This document shows positions 1 through 8,188 of a stretch of 64,000 nt of DNA, piece after piece. The stretch comes from Hoylesella oralis ATCC 33269 (GTDB lineage: Bacteria > Bacteroidota > Bacteroidia > Bacteroidales > Bacteroidaceae). The stretch covers positions 1,801,464 to 1,865,463 of the forward strand of contig NZ_GL833119.1 of assembly GCF_000185145.2 (NCBI RefSeq), given 5' to 3'. The notes under the pieces were generated by a model, which saw only the letters and a program-made list of their open reading frames with translations, had not been told where the DNA came from and ran no database searches. Numbering within the stretch: the stretch's first letter is position 1; every line of letters starts with the position of its first letter. The translations under genes and the position numbers were made by a program.

Positions 1-200
1 GTGAAACATGGGCGGATATGCAGCTCACAGAGGTAACGGTTAAATCGCTCGGCGGTATGAGATGTAGATTATATTATCGGGGAATGGGATATGCAAAAAT
101 TACAGATAAGAACGGCAGGATGCCGAAATTGAGAAAGAAAACGGCCGATTACGTAGAATTTGATACGGATAGAGGGAACATATATAGGATATGTTTCTGA
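1..200 (+). CDS. C-terminal end of a probable glycoside hydrolase (GH95-like), cut by the window edge
   Basis: An open frame runs from the first bases to a TGA at 198-200 and has no stop upstream, so it is probably the tail of a longer gene. The visible residues include a 'W..MQLTEVTVKSLGG' stretch followed by 'CRLYY'. That resembles the small C-terminal beta-sandwich of GH95 alpha-L-fucosidases, where a 'W..G.L....I.S..GG....L' pattern is usual. The match is from memory of the family and covers only about 65 residues, so the enzyme class is an inference. An alternative is a stand-alone ORF starting at the ATG at 18, which is less likely because the frame stays open to the window edge. It ends 86 bases before miaA. 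Confidence 0.4.
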   Translation, partial: ETWADMQLTEVTVKSLGGMRCRLYYRGMGYAKITDKNGRMPKLRKKTADYVEFDTDRGNIYRICF

Positions 201-286
201 CGTAAGAACACGATACGTTTACCGCATTTAATTCTTTTTTATACAAAACGATGGCACTATGAGTTTTTTTCAGTAAGTTTGTAACC

Positions 287-1231
287 ATGAAAATGATAAC
301 CATACTCGGGCCTACAGCAAGCGGAAAGACGGCACTTGCTGCCGCTCTGTCGGCTAAAATCGGTGCAGAAATTATCAGTGCAGACAGTAGGCAGGTGTAC
401 AGGCGTATGGATGTAGGCACGGGAAAAGATTTGGACGATTATACTGTGGGCGGGGTAAAAGTGCCTTATCACCTTATAGATATAGCGGAACCCGGTACGA
501 AGTACAACCTTTTCAGATACCAGCAAGACTTTAAGACGGTGTATGATGATTTGACAAAACAAGGTGTTACGCCCGTTTTATGTGGCGGTACCGGCTTGTA
601 TATCGAGGCCGTGTTGAAAGGATATGCACTTTCTCCCGTTCCGCAGAATACGGTATTGCGCGAACAGTTGGCTGGAAAATCGTTGCTTGAGCTTACATCT
701 ATGCTCGAAGAATTGAAATGTAAGACCGGTTCAAATATGCATAACCGGTCGGATGTAGACACTGTACAGCGTGCGATAAGAGCTATCGAGATAGAAACTT
801 ATAACTTGGAACACCCTACGCAAGAGCGGGTGATGCCGCCGATAGACTCTTTAATTGTCGGTGTAAGTATCGGGCGGGAGCAACGTAGAGAAAGAATAAC
901 GGCCCGATTGAGGCAACGTCTCGACGAAGAAGGTATGGTAAACGAGATTAAGGCATTGCTCGATAGCGGCGTAGATGCCGAAGATTTAATTTACTACGGA
1001 TTGGAATATAAGTTCGTAACAGAATATCTGATTGGCACAATCACGTATGAAGAGATGTTCAGAGGGCTTGAAATTGCCATTCATCAGTTTGCCAAACGGC
1101 AGATGACATGGTTTAGAGGCATGGAAAGGCGTGGTTTTACGATACATTGGATTGATGCCTTGTTGCCTTTGGACGAAAAAATAAAACAGATAGAACGACT
1201 ATGGCAGGGAACAGTTTACGGTGGGGAGTGA
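287..1231 (+). CDS. miaA: tRNA dimethylallyltransferase MiaA
   Basis: MiaA transfers a dimethylallyl group to N6 of A37 in tRNAs that read UNN codons. The 314-residue product has a P-loop GPTASGKT at residues 8-15, a 'SADSRQVY' substrate-binding segment at about 31-38, 'GGTGLYIEAVLKG' near residue 100, and a C-terminal 'FAKRQMTWFR' segment typical of the family. The length is normal. Bacteroidales often carry two miaA copies; this one, with 'VGTGKDL' and 'VPYHLIDI', looks like the second type, but the other copy is not in this window. Its last 31 bases overlap the start of the downstream kinase-like gene, so the two are probably co-transcribed and translationally coupled. The ATG at 287 leaves the usual few residues before the P-loop. 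Confidence 0.95.
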   Translation: MKMITILGPTASGKTALAAALSAKIGAEIISADSRQVYRRMDVGTGKDLDDYTVGGVKVPYHLIDIAEPGTKYNLFRYQQDFKTVYDDLTKQGVTPVLCGGTGLYIEAVLKGYALSPVPQNTVLREQLAGKSLLELTSMLEELKCKTGSNMHNRSDVDTVQRAIRAIEIETYNLEHPTQERVMPPIDSLIVGVSIGREQRRERITARLRQRLDEEGMVNEIKALLDSGVDAEDLIYYGLEYKFVTEYLIGTITYEEMFRGLEIAIHQFAKRQMTWFRGMERRGFTIHWIDALLPLDEKIKQIERLWQGTVYGGE

Positions 1232-2136
1232 TTTATTGTCCTAAATCAACGGCGCGAAATGCACGGAAAAGATGGAATAGGATAGAGAGATATCTTGATG
1301 AGCAGGACATACAATACGATTATGTGTATAGTGAAAGCTCGGAAAGTGTGGAAAGACTCGTCACTATGATGATCAATAACGGTTACAAGACTATTGTGAT
1401 TGCAGGGGGAGATTCTGCCTTGAATGACGCTGCAAACTGCTTAATGCGCGAAGAAAAAGCCGTTAGAGAGAGTATTTCGTTGGGTGTTATCCCTTGTGGG
1501 GTAATGAATGATTTTGCCCATTTCTGGAATTTAAAGGAAGGAGAGGAAGATATTGCCATTGCCCAGTTGAAGAAACATCGTGTGCGCAGAATAGATTTGG
1601 GCTGCATAAGATATAAGAATAAGCATAACGAGGCTTGTCATCGTTATTTTTTGAATTGTGTAAATGTTGGATTGGTTGCCTCGATAATGAACCTTCGCAG
1701 GCAGACGAAACGTATTTTCGGTTCACGAACATTATCGTTTCTATTCTCTTTTATACTGCTTATTTTTCAGCGTATGGAGTATAAAATGCGTATTAAAATC
1801 AATACAGACTCGATACATCGTAGTGTTATGACTATGTGTGTGGGCAATGCTTTAGGCTATGGACAGACGCCAAATGCCGTTCCTTATAACGGTTTACTTG
1901 ATGTTTCTGTGGTGTACCATTCTGAAATGATGCAGCTGTTCGGAGGTATCTATCTCTTTTTACAGGGGAAAATTTTAAATCATAAGGGAGTGTACCCTTA
2001 TCGCACATATAAAGTAATGGTTGAAGAATCGCATCATGCGCCCGTTAGTATAGACGGACGACTGATGAATACACCCGTGGGAGCGTTTACATTGACGGTA
2101 GAACAGGAAGTTATCAACTTCCTTATTCCAGATTGA
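1201..2136 (+). CDS. diacylglycerol/lipid kinase family protein with altered motifs
   Basis: The 311-residue product has the architecture of the DagK/YegS/BmrU lipid kinases: an N-terminal ATP-binding catalytic domain (about residues 8-135) and a C-terminal beta-sandwich ending in 'DGRLMNTPVGAFTLTVE'. Two signature motifs are recognisable but altered. 'GGDSALND' at residues 69-76 replaces the usual GGDGTLNE. 'IPCGVMNDFA' at 97-106 replaces P.GT.NDFA. These keep the GGD core and the ND pair but lose the second Gly of GGDG and the GTG loop. The substrate cannot be read from sequence; phospholipid, sphingolipid or another lipid are possible. It starts inside miaA (31-base overlap), so it is probably expressed from the miaA promoter. 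It ends 12 bases before the convergent regulator gene. Confidence 0.8.
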   Translation: MAGNSLRWGVIYCPKSTARNARKRWNRIERYLDEQDIQYDYVYSESSESVERLVTMMINNGYKTIVIAGGDSALNDAANCLMREEKAVRESISLGVIPCGVMNDFAHFWNLKEGEEDIAIAQLKKHRVRRIDLGCIRYKNKHNEACHRYFLNCVNVGLVASIMNLRRQTKRIFGSRTLSFLFSFILLIFQRMEYKMRIKINTDSIHRSVMTMCVGNALGYGQTPNAVPYNGLLDVSVVYHSEMMQLFGGIYLFLQGKILNHKGVYPYRTYKVMVEESHHAPVSIDGRLMNTPVGAFTLTVEQEVINFLIPD

Positions 2137-2148
2137 AAAAGAAGGATG

Positions 2149-2859
2149 CTAACCGATTTTCGATATTTTAGAAAGAGCATTCTCGTTAAGTATCTTAATA
2201 CTACGGCCTTTTGTTTCTATTAGATGTTCTTTCGAAAAAGTAGAAAGAGTGCGAATGACATTGCTTGTCGTCATATTCGATAGGTCGGCAATATCTTCAC
2301 GTCGCAAACGGATGCTTAGGGTAGCACCGTCAGGTTCGACTCCATAGTTATCTCTTAGATAGATCAGAGTCTCGGCTAATCGGCCTCTAATGTGCTTTTG
2401 GGTAAGGTTTATGATGCGTTCATCGGATGTTCCCAATTCTTTTGATAAACGGTTGATAATGAAAAATCCTATATGAAAGTTCTCTTTAATCAGTTGAATA
2501 ACGAAACGCATAGGAATAAAAGCAACGGTAGAGGGCTCGAATGCTTTGGCTGAAGTCTTGTAATATTCATTGGCAAAATAGGCCCTATAACCGAAAAAAT
2601 CTATGGGTTTTATTATTCTTACGATCTGGTTTCTTCCATTTAATGCTTCTTTATACACTTTAACTTTTCCCTGAAGCAGACAAATTAAATCGGTGGGTGT
2701 TTCTAATTTGTTGTAGATAAGGTCTTTTTTCTTCAAATATTTGACAGATATATTCTCTTTCAAAGCCTGTCGTTGACTTTTTGTGAGAGGATTCCATAAC
2801 CGAGCAATCGCATCTACAATCTCATTTTTCGTCAATTCCTTATCTGTAGACATATACAT
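2149..2859 (-). CDS. Crp/Fnr family transcriptional regulator
   Basis: The 236-residue product has an N-terminal cyclic-nucleotide-binding beta-roll (about residues 25-140, with 'CLLQGKVKVYKE' and 'DFFGYRAYF'), a dimerisation helix, and a C-terminal winged helix-turn-helix (about residues 180-225, 'RREDIADLSNMTTSNVIRTL'). The effector-binding residues of true cAMP receptors and the cysteine cluster of true FNR are not evident, so the signal sensed is unknown. It diverges from the debranching/GT4/GH57 operon across a 216-base gap that holds a perfect 16-bp palindrome at 2920-2935. The natural inference is that it regulates itself and that operon. A TAATTTTG element on the minus strand (2874-2881) is a plausible -7 box. 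The neighbouring in-frame Met codons at residues 1 and 3 leave the exact start open. Confidence 0.9.
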   Translation of the reverse strand: MYMSTDKELTKNEIVDAIARLWNPLTKSQRQALKENISVKYLKKKDLIYNKLETPTDLICLLQGKVKVYKEALNGRNQIVRIIKPIDFFGYRAYFANEYYKTSAKAFEPSTVAFIPMRFVIQLIKENFHIGFFIINRLSKELGTSDERIINLTQKHIRGRLAETLIYLRDNYGVEPDGATLSIRLRREDIADLSNMTTSNVIRTLSTFSKEHLIETKGRSIKILNENALSKISKIG

Positions 2860-2919
2860 AATTATATTATGTGCAAAATTAATAATATTTATTTAAAAGC
2901 GTTATAGAGAATTTGAAAA

Positions 2920-2935
2920 ATGTTTTATAAAACAT
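2920..2935. promoter_or_regulatory. perfect 16-bp palindrome, candidate operator
   Basis: ATGTTTTATAAAACAT reads identically on both strands. It lies between the divergent Crp/Fnr gene and the glycogen operon, 40 bases upstream of the operon's -33 element (2976) and about 40 bases upstream of the likely -7 element of the regulator (2874-2881). The position suits a dimeric activator/repressor. Binding by the adjacent regulator is inferred, not shown. Confidence 0.55.
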
Positions 2936-2975
2936 AAAATACGGACTTTTATTTAAAATAAAGCCCGTTTTATTT

Positions 2976-3006
2976 TGTAACTTAATCAAATAAATGTATC
3001 TTTGAG
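2976..3006 (+). promoter_or_regulatory. Bacteroidetes-type promoter of the debranching/GT4/GH57 operon
   Basis: TTTG at 2976-2979 and TATCTTTG at 2999-3006 are separated by 19 bases, matching the TTTG-N19/20-TAnnTTTG consensus. Transcription would begin near 3012, giving a leader of about 65 bases. Confidence 0.75.
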
Positions 3007-3075
3007 ATGTTGAATGCAGTTGCCGAAGACTGTTTTAACATGAATTGAATATAAATTTTAAACCTTAATTGACCT

Positions 3076-5025
3076 ATGAGTTATCTACGATTTGAAAAGG
3101 CATTGATGACTAATTTAGAGGAATCGTTGCCGAGGGAATTGCTTCGTACGAACCGGTCGGGTGCTTATTCATGCTCCACAATTGTAGATTGCAATACCAG
3201 AAAGTATCATGGACTGCTCGTTGTTCCTGTGCCGGAATTGGATGATGAGAACCATGTCTTACTTTCTTCGCTTGATGCTACAGTGGTACAACATGGAGCA
3301 GAGTTTAATCTTGGTCTTCACAAATATCAGGGCAATAATTATAGTCCTAAAGGTCACAAATACATAAGAGAATTTGATTGTGACAAAGTTCCTACTACGC
3401 TTTATCGGGTAGGAGGGGTTGTATTAAAGAAAGAAGTTGTTTTTCAACATTATGAAGACCGTATTTTAATTCGGTACACGTTAGTTGATGCACATTCTGC
3501 AACAATACTTAGGTTTCGTCCATTCTTAGCTTTCAGGAGCGTAAGGCAGTTTACACATGAAAATTCAACGGCAAGTAGAGATTATTCTCTTGTAGACAAT
3601 GGCATTCGCACTTGCATGTATGCCGGATATCCCGATCTATATATGCAATTCAGTAAAAGCAATGAGTTCGTTTTTCATCCCGATTGGTATCGAGGAGTGG
3701 AGTATCCGAAAGAACAAGAACGCGGATATGCCTCGAATGAAGATTTGTATGTCCCCGGCTTCTTTGAAATGAATATTAAGAAAGGAGAGAGTATTGTATT
3801 TGCTGCATCTACTTCGGAAAGTAAGACGGGAGGATTAAAAAAGCTCTTTGACAAAGAGGTGGAGGAGCGTAGTCCACGCGATAATTTCTTGCATTGCCTT
3901 ATTAATGCAGCCCATCAGTTCCATAATAGAACGAAAAAAGATGAGAGATATATTCTGGCGGGATACCCTTGGTTCAAGAGCCGTGCACGTGATACGTTTA
4001 TTGCTTTACCGGGATTAACGCTTTCTATTGAGGAGCAAGACTATTTCGAACTTGTGATGAAAACGGCAGAAAAGGGCTTGCGTGAGTTTATGGGAGGTAA
4101 ACCTTTGAGTGTAAAGATTTATGAAATGGAGCAGCCGGACGTACCTCTATGGGCGGTATGGGCTATACAACAGTATGCTAAGGAGGTTGGACATGAGAAA
4201 TGTATAGCGATGTATTCAAAGCTATTGTATGATATTGTTAAATTTATAGAGGAAGGAAAGCACCCGAATTTATCGCTTGAAGATAATGGATTATTAAAGA
4301 CCGATGGCAGAGATCGGGCCGTTACATGGATGAATTCTACCGCAAATGGCAGACCAGTTGTTCCGCGTTCAGGCTATATAGTGGAGTTCAATGCTCTTTG
4401 GTACAATGCCTTGAAATTTATTGCAAGTATCGCTGCAGAGGACGACAAGGCAGACATGTCAGAACACCTTGAAACTTTAGCAGAAAAATGCAGAGCGTCT
4501 TTTGTCTCAACTTTTGTTAACGAGTATGGATATTTGTTCGATTATGTGGATGAAAGGGTAACAACAGATTGGAGCGTTAGGCCAAATATGATTTTTGCAG
4601 TGGCACTCGACTATTCTCCTTTAAGTCAAACACAACGGAAAGATGTTCTTGATATATGTACGAAAGAGTTGCTTTCACCCAAGGGACTTCGTTCATTATC
4701 TCCCAAAAGTAGTGGATACAATCCGATGTATGTCGGTCCGCAAACACAAAGAGACTATGCTTATCACCAAGGTACAGCATGGCCTTGGTTAGGAGGTTTT
4801 TATATGGAGGCGTGTTTGAAGATATATAAACGTACGAGTCTTAGTTTTGTGGAACGCCAGATGGTGGGATATGAAGATGAGATGTTCAATCTATGTTTAG
4901 GTACAATCCCTGAACTATTTGACGGAAATCCGCCCTTTAAAGGGAGGGGAGCAATCTCATTTGCCATCAATGTAGCAGAAATATTGCGAACATTGGAGTT
5001 GCTTGAAAAGTTTAACTTTAAATAA
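3076..5025 (+). CDS. glycogen debranching enzyme, amylo-alpha-1,6-glucosidase type
   Basis: This enzyme hydrolyses alpha-1,6 branch linkages of glycogen or branched maltodextrins. The 649-residue protein has an N-terminal glycogen-debranching (GDE_N) domain ('LLRTNRSGAYSCSTIVDCNT', 'RKYHGLLV') and a C-terminal (alpha/alpha)6-barrel GDE_C domain from about residue 290. The latter contains 'AGYPWFKSRARDTFIALPG', 'TWMNSTANGRPVVPRSGY' from about residue 417, and 'GTAWPWLGGFY'. The length is that of Bacteroidales homologues. It is the first gene of a three-gene operon with a GT4 transferase (17-base gap) and a GH57 enzyme, behind a canonical promoter. It has no signal peptide, so it should act in the cytoplasm on stored glycogen or imported dextrins. 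Confidence 0.93.
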   Translation: MSYLRFEKALMTNLEESLPRELLRTNRSGAYSCSTIVDCNTRKYHGLLVVPVPELDDENHVLLSSLDATVVQHGAEFNLGLHKYQGNNYSPKGHKYIREFDCDKVPTTLYRVGGVVLKKEVVFQHYEDRILIRYTLVDAHSATILRFRPFLAFRSVRQFTHENSTASRDYSLVDNGIRTCMYAGYPDLYMQFSKSNEFVFHPDWYRGVEYPKEQERGYASNEDLYVPGFFEMNIKKGESIVFAASTSESKTGGLKKLFDKEVEERSPRDNFLHCLINAAHQFHNRTKKDERYILAGYPWFKSRARDTFIALPGLTLSIEEQDYFELVMKTAEKGLREFMGGKPLSVKIYEMEQPDVPLWAVWAIQQYAKEVGHEKCIAMYSKLLYDIVKFIEEGKHPNLSLEDNGLLKTDGRDRAVTWMNSTANGRPVVPRSGYIVEFNALWYNALKFIASIAAEDDKADMSEHLETLAEKCRASFVSTFVNEYGYLFDYVDERVTTDWSVRPNMIFAVALDYSPLSQTQRKDVLDICTKELLSPKGLRSLSPKSSGYNPMYVGPQTQRDYAYHQGTAWPWLGGFYMEACLKIYKRTSLSFVERQMVGYEDEMFNLCLGTIPELFDGNPPFKGRGAISFAINVAEILRTLELLEKFNFK

Positions 5026-5028
5026 TCT

Positions 5029-5034
5029 GGGAGG
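5029..5034 (+). promoter_or_regulatory. strong Shine-Dalgarno site for the GT4 gene
   Basis: GGGAGG lies 8 bases before the ATG at 5043. Strong Shine-Dalgarno sites are uncommon in Bacteroidetes, where most starts are preceded by AT-rich leaders. This site fixes the start and suggests independent re-initiation after the debranching gene. Confidence 0.6.
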
Positions 5035-5042
5035 ACATTACA

Positions 5043-6311
5043 ATGAGAGTATTAATGTTTGGATGGGAATATCCTCCTCATATCCTTGGTGGGCTCGGTA
5101 CCGCAAGTTATGGAATAACCGAGGGATTGCATGCCCAAGGCGACATGGATATTACTTTTTGTCTGCCGAAGCCATGGGGAGATGAAGATAAAGATGCCGC
5201 ACATATCGTTGCGATGAATGCCGTTCCTATAGCATGGCGTGATGTAAATTACGAGTATGTAAAGGGGAGAATTGGCAACGTAATGGAACCGGAAGAGTAT
5301 TTTAGTCTACGGGATCATATATATGCCGACTTCAATTATATGAATTTAAATGATCTCGGATGCATAGAATTTTCGGGAAGATATCCCGATAATTTGCATG
5401 ATGAAATCAACAATTATTCTATTGTAGCGGGAGTCGTTGCGCGAACCAAGGAGTATGATATTATCCATGCACACGATTGGCTCACATATCCGGCAGGGAT
5501 ACATGCCAAGCAAGTTAGTGGCAAACCTTTGTGTATTCATGTGCATGCTACAGATTTTGATAGAAGTAGAGGGCATGTAAATCCGACCGTTTATTCCATT
5601 GAAAAAGACGGAATGGATAATGCCGATTGTATTATGTGTGTGTCAGAGCTGACTCGTCAGACCGTAATTCACCAATACCATCAGGACTCTCGTAAATGTT
5701 TTACCGTACATAATGCAGTTTATCCGCTTCGTCGAGAGTTGGAAGATATTGAACGTCCTTGCCATGTAGGGAAAGAGAAAATCGTTACATTTCTCGGTAG
5801 ATTGACTATGCAGAAAGGGCCTGAGTATTTTGTAGAGGCTGCCAATATGGTACTTCATCGTACTCGTAACGTGCGTTTTTGTATGGCCGGTAATGGCGAT
5901 ATGATGGATCAGATGATATATCTTGCGGCAGAAAGAGGTATTGCAGACCGTTTTCATTTCCCCGGTTTTATGCGTGGAAAGCAAGTATATGAATGTTTGA
6001 AAGACTCAGATGTATATGTGATGCCTTCTGTGAGCGAGCCTTTCGGCATTTCTCCTTTGGAAGCAATGCAATGCGGTACGCCTACTATTATTTCTAAACA
6101 GAGCGGCTGTGCAGAAATTCTTACCAATTGTATAAAGGTAGACTATTGGGATATACACGCTTTAGCGGATGCTATTTACAGTATATGCCATAACGAAAGC
6201 TTGTTCGAGTACCTACAATCAGAAGGAAAAAAAGAAGTTGACCAAATAACTTGGGAGAAAGTGGGGCGTTGGATACGCGAACTCTACGAACGCACCTTAG
6301 GATTGCGCTAA
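5043..6311 (+). CDS. GT4-family glycosyltransferase, probable glycogen/maltodextrin synthase
   Basis: The 422-residue product is a GT-B fold transferase. Its N-terminal 'MFGWEYPPHILGGLGTA' segment is like starch/glycogen synthases, 'DIIHAHDWLTYPAG' follows, and the C-terminal domain has 'FLGRLTMQKGPEYFVEA' and the E-x7-E motif 'EPFGISPLE' near residue 331. Family GT4 is broad. The assignment to alpha-glucan synthesis rests on its place between a debranching enzyme and a GH57 amylase and on the synthase-like N-terminus. A separate GT3 glycogen synthase is encoded at 13550-15211, so the two may make different products or act in different conditions. The strong ribosome-binding site at 5029 supports the start. 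Confidence 0.88.
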   Translation: MRVLMFGWEYPPHILGGLGTASYGITEGLHAQGDMDITFCLPKPWGDEDKDAAHIVAMNAVPIAWRDVNYEYVKGRIGNVMEPEEYFSLRDHIYADFNYMNLNDLGCIEFSGRYPDNLHDEINNYSIVAGVVARTKEYDIIHAHDWLTYPAGIHAKQVSGKPLCIHVHATDFDRSRGHVNPTVYSIEKDGMDNADCIMCVSELTRQTVIHQYHQDSRKCFTVHNAVYPLRRELEDIERPCHVGKEKIVTFLGRLTMQKGPEYFVEAANMVLHRTRNVRFCMAGNGDMMDQMIYLAAERGIADRFHFPGFMRGKQVYECLKDSDVYVMPSVSEPFGISPLEAMQCGTPTIISKQSGCAEILTNCIKVDYWDIHALADAIYSICHNESLFEYLQSEGKKEVDQITWEKVGRWIRELYERTLGLR

Positions 6312-6352
6312 CTGTTTAATAAATCTGTCAAACATAATTAATACGATATAAA

Positions 6353-7765
6353 ATGAAAACAATTTGTTTATATTTCGAAATACATCAGATTATTCATCTG
6401 AAACGTTATCGTTTTTTTGATATAGGCACAGATCATTATTATTATGATGATTATGAGAACGAACGGACTATTGCCAATATAGCGGAATATTCATATGTAC
6501 CCGCTTTGGATGCTCTGTCGGAAATGATCAAAAAGAACGACGGTTATTTTAAAGTAGCTTTCTCTCTCTCCGGCGTAGGGCTTGAGCAACTCGAACTACA
6601 TGCTCCGCAAGTAATTGAAAAATTGCAGAAACTCAATGAGACCGGTTGCGTGGAATTTCTTGCAGAACCATACTCTCATGGCCTTGCTTCTCTGATAAAC
6701 GAAGAGAGTTTCGCGGCGGAAGTAAAGCGTCAGTGCAACAAGATAAAAGAGCTATTCGGCCAGACACCTACAATTCTGCGAAATTCTTCATTGATATATA
6801 GCGATGATATAGGTTTGCAAGTGTCGCAGTTGGGGTTCAACGGAATGCTGACCGAAGGGGCCAAACACGTATTGGGATGGAAATCGCCCCATTATGTTTA
6901 TAATTGTGCATTGGCGCCTAATCTGAAGTTACTGTTACGTGATGTGACTTTAAGTGATGACATATCGCTTCGGTTCAATAATAGTGAATGGGAGGGATAT
7001 CCTCTGTTTGCAGACCATTATATCGATAGAATTTCCCGCTTTCCCGATGAAGAAAAAATAATTAATATCTTTATGGAATTGTCTGCTTTGGGTATTGCGC
7101 AACCATTGTCAAGCAATATCCTCGAATTTATGAAGGCGTTGCCAGTTTGTGCAAAAGCCAAAGAAATAACATTCTCTACACCATCAGAGATATGCGCCTC
7201 GACAAAAAGCGTCGGAAATTTAGACGTTCCAGATACATTAAGTTGGGTAGATGAGGAGCGTGATGTAAGCAGTTGGCTCGGAAATCCGATGCAACGAGAG
7301 GCTTTCAACAAGCTTTATAGCGTTGCCGATAGGGTGAGAATCGCAAGTGATCCGCGCATCAATCAGGATTGGGACTATCTTCAGGCTTCTAATAATTTCC
7401 GTTTCATGACGACTAAACCTTCGGTTATGGCTATAGATAGGGGGATATATAGCAGTCCTTTCGATGCCTTTACGAATTATATGAATATTCTCGGCGACTT
7501 TATCAACCGTGTGAATAGCCTGTACCCCGAAGATATCGATAACGATGAGCTAAATTCTCTTCTGACCACCATACGTAATCAAGATGAAGAAATCTCTATG
7601 AAAGATAAGGAAATTGTACGCTTACAGACAAAAATAGAGAAGATCGAAGTGGCAAACGATAAACTTAGAATTAAGATAGAAAAGACTGGAAGCCAGACCA
7701 AAAAGACCGTAACGACAAAAAAGACAGAGGTTAAAAAGGCTGAAACAGAAGCAAAGAAAGAATAA
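6353..7765 (+). CDS. GH57 family alpha-amylase-like protein with coiled-coil tail
   Basis: The 470-residue protein begins with the GH57 signature region ('YFEIHQIIHLKRYRFF', where other family members have HQP). It continues with 'FLAEPYSHGLASL' and with 'GFNGMLTEGAKHVLGW', which should contain the catalytic glutamate segment. The catalytic barrel occupies about residues 1-395. The remainder (about 410-470) is a charged coiled coil ending in a Lys-rich tail, which may mediate oligomerisation or binding. GH57 members hydrolyse or transfer alpha-1,4-glucan chains. In the cytoplasm, next to a debranching enzyme and a synthase, a role in glycogen or maltodextrin remodelling is expected. It is the last gene of the operon and is followed by a strong terminator at 7807. 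Confidence 0.9.
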   Translation: MKTICLYFEIHQIIHLKRYRFFDIGTDHYYYDDYENERTIANIAEYSYVPALDALSEMIKKNDGYFKVAFSLSGVGLEQLELHAPQVIEKLQKLNETGCVEFLAEPYSHGLASLINEESFAAEVKRQCNKIKELFGQTPTILRNSSLIYSDDIGLQVSQLGFNGMLTEGAKHVLGWKSPHYVYNCALAPNLKLLLRDVTLSDDISLRFNNSEWEGYPLFADHYIDRISRFPDEEKIINIFMELSALGIAQPLSSNILEFMKALPVCAKAKEITFSTPSEICASTKSVGNLDVPDTLSWVDEERDVSSWLGNPMQREAFNKLYSVADRVRIASDPRINQDWDYLQASNNFRFMTTKPSVMAIDRGIYSSPFDAFTNYMNILGDFINRVNSLYPEDIDNDELNSLLTTIRNQDEEISMKDKEIVRLQTKIEKIEVANDKLRIKIEKTGSQTKKTVTTKKTEVKKAETEAKKE

Positions 7766-7806
7766 AGCGACGCCATCTTCGTTGTTTGTTACTATATATG
7801 TTTATT

Positions 7807-7852
7807 AACAGCAGGGCTATTTTCTAACAGAAGATAGCCCTGCTGTTTTTAT
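7807..7852 (+). terminator. rho-independent terminator of the GH57 operon
   Basis: A perfect 14-bp stem (7807-7820 with 7834-7847) with a 13-base loop is followed by a short T run. It ends the operon that starts at 3076. Confidence 0.85.
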
Positions 7853-7916
7853 TAGAGTTACAAAGAAATGATCCTTGATAGATGTATGTTAAAATATAAA
7901 TATTTAGTGTTAAATA

Positions 7917-7948
7917 TTTGCAGTTGTCAATGTTATAACATATATTTG
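7917..7948 (+). promoter_or_regulatory. promoter of a candidate small RNA
   Basis: TTTG at 7917-7920 and TATATTTG at 7941-7948 are 20 bases apart, a canonical Bacteroidetes promoter. No credible protein gene follows on this strand. A terminator-like hairpin comes about 65 bases downstream. Confidence 0.6.
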
Positions 7949-7953
7949 TCAAA

Positions 7954-8020
7954 CTTATTATGATTTCGAGGTTTTCGAAATCGCTTTCGAGGTTGGTTGC
8001 ATCCTGCGCCAACCTCTTTT
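7954..8020 (+). ncRNA. candidate small RNA with two hairpins
   Basis: The predicted transcript, about 67 nucleotides, begins 5-6 bases after the -7 element. It contains a first hairpin with stem GATTTCGA/TCGAAATC (7962-7969 with 7975-7982, 5-base loop). A second hairpin, GAGGTTGG/CCAACCTC (7989-7996 with 8009-8016), is followed by TTTT and works as an intrinsic terminator on this strand only. The strong terminator at 7807-7852 separates it from the upstream operon. An 82-codon frame starting inside it runs through the terminator and has no family resemblance. Function is unknown; a trans-acting regulatory RNA is the simplest reading. Confidence 0.5.
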
Positions 8021-8188
8021 GTTCCTGCCGAATAATATGTATGAAAATGCAATATGCTCTTTTCGCAAAATTTAAACCGTATTTTCATAATATATGCATC
8101 ATATTTCTATGGGTAACAAATCATATATTCAAGCAACATAGATATGGTATCTATTTTATTTATACGGTAATAGGAGGCAATATTAATT

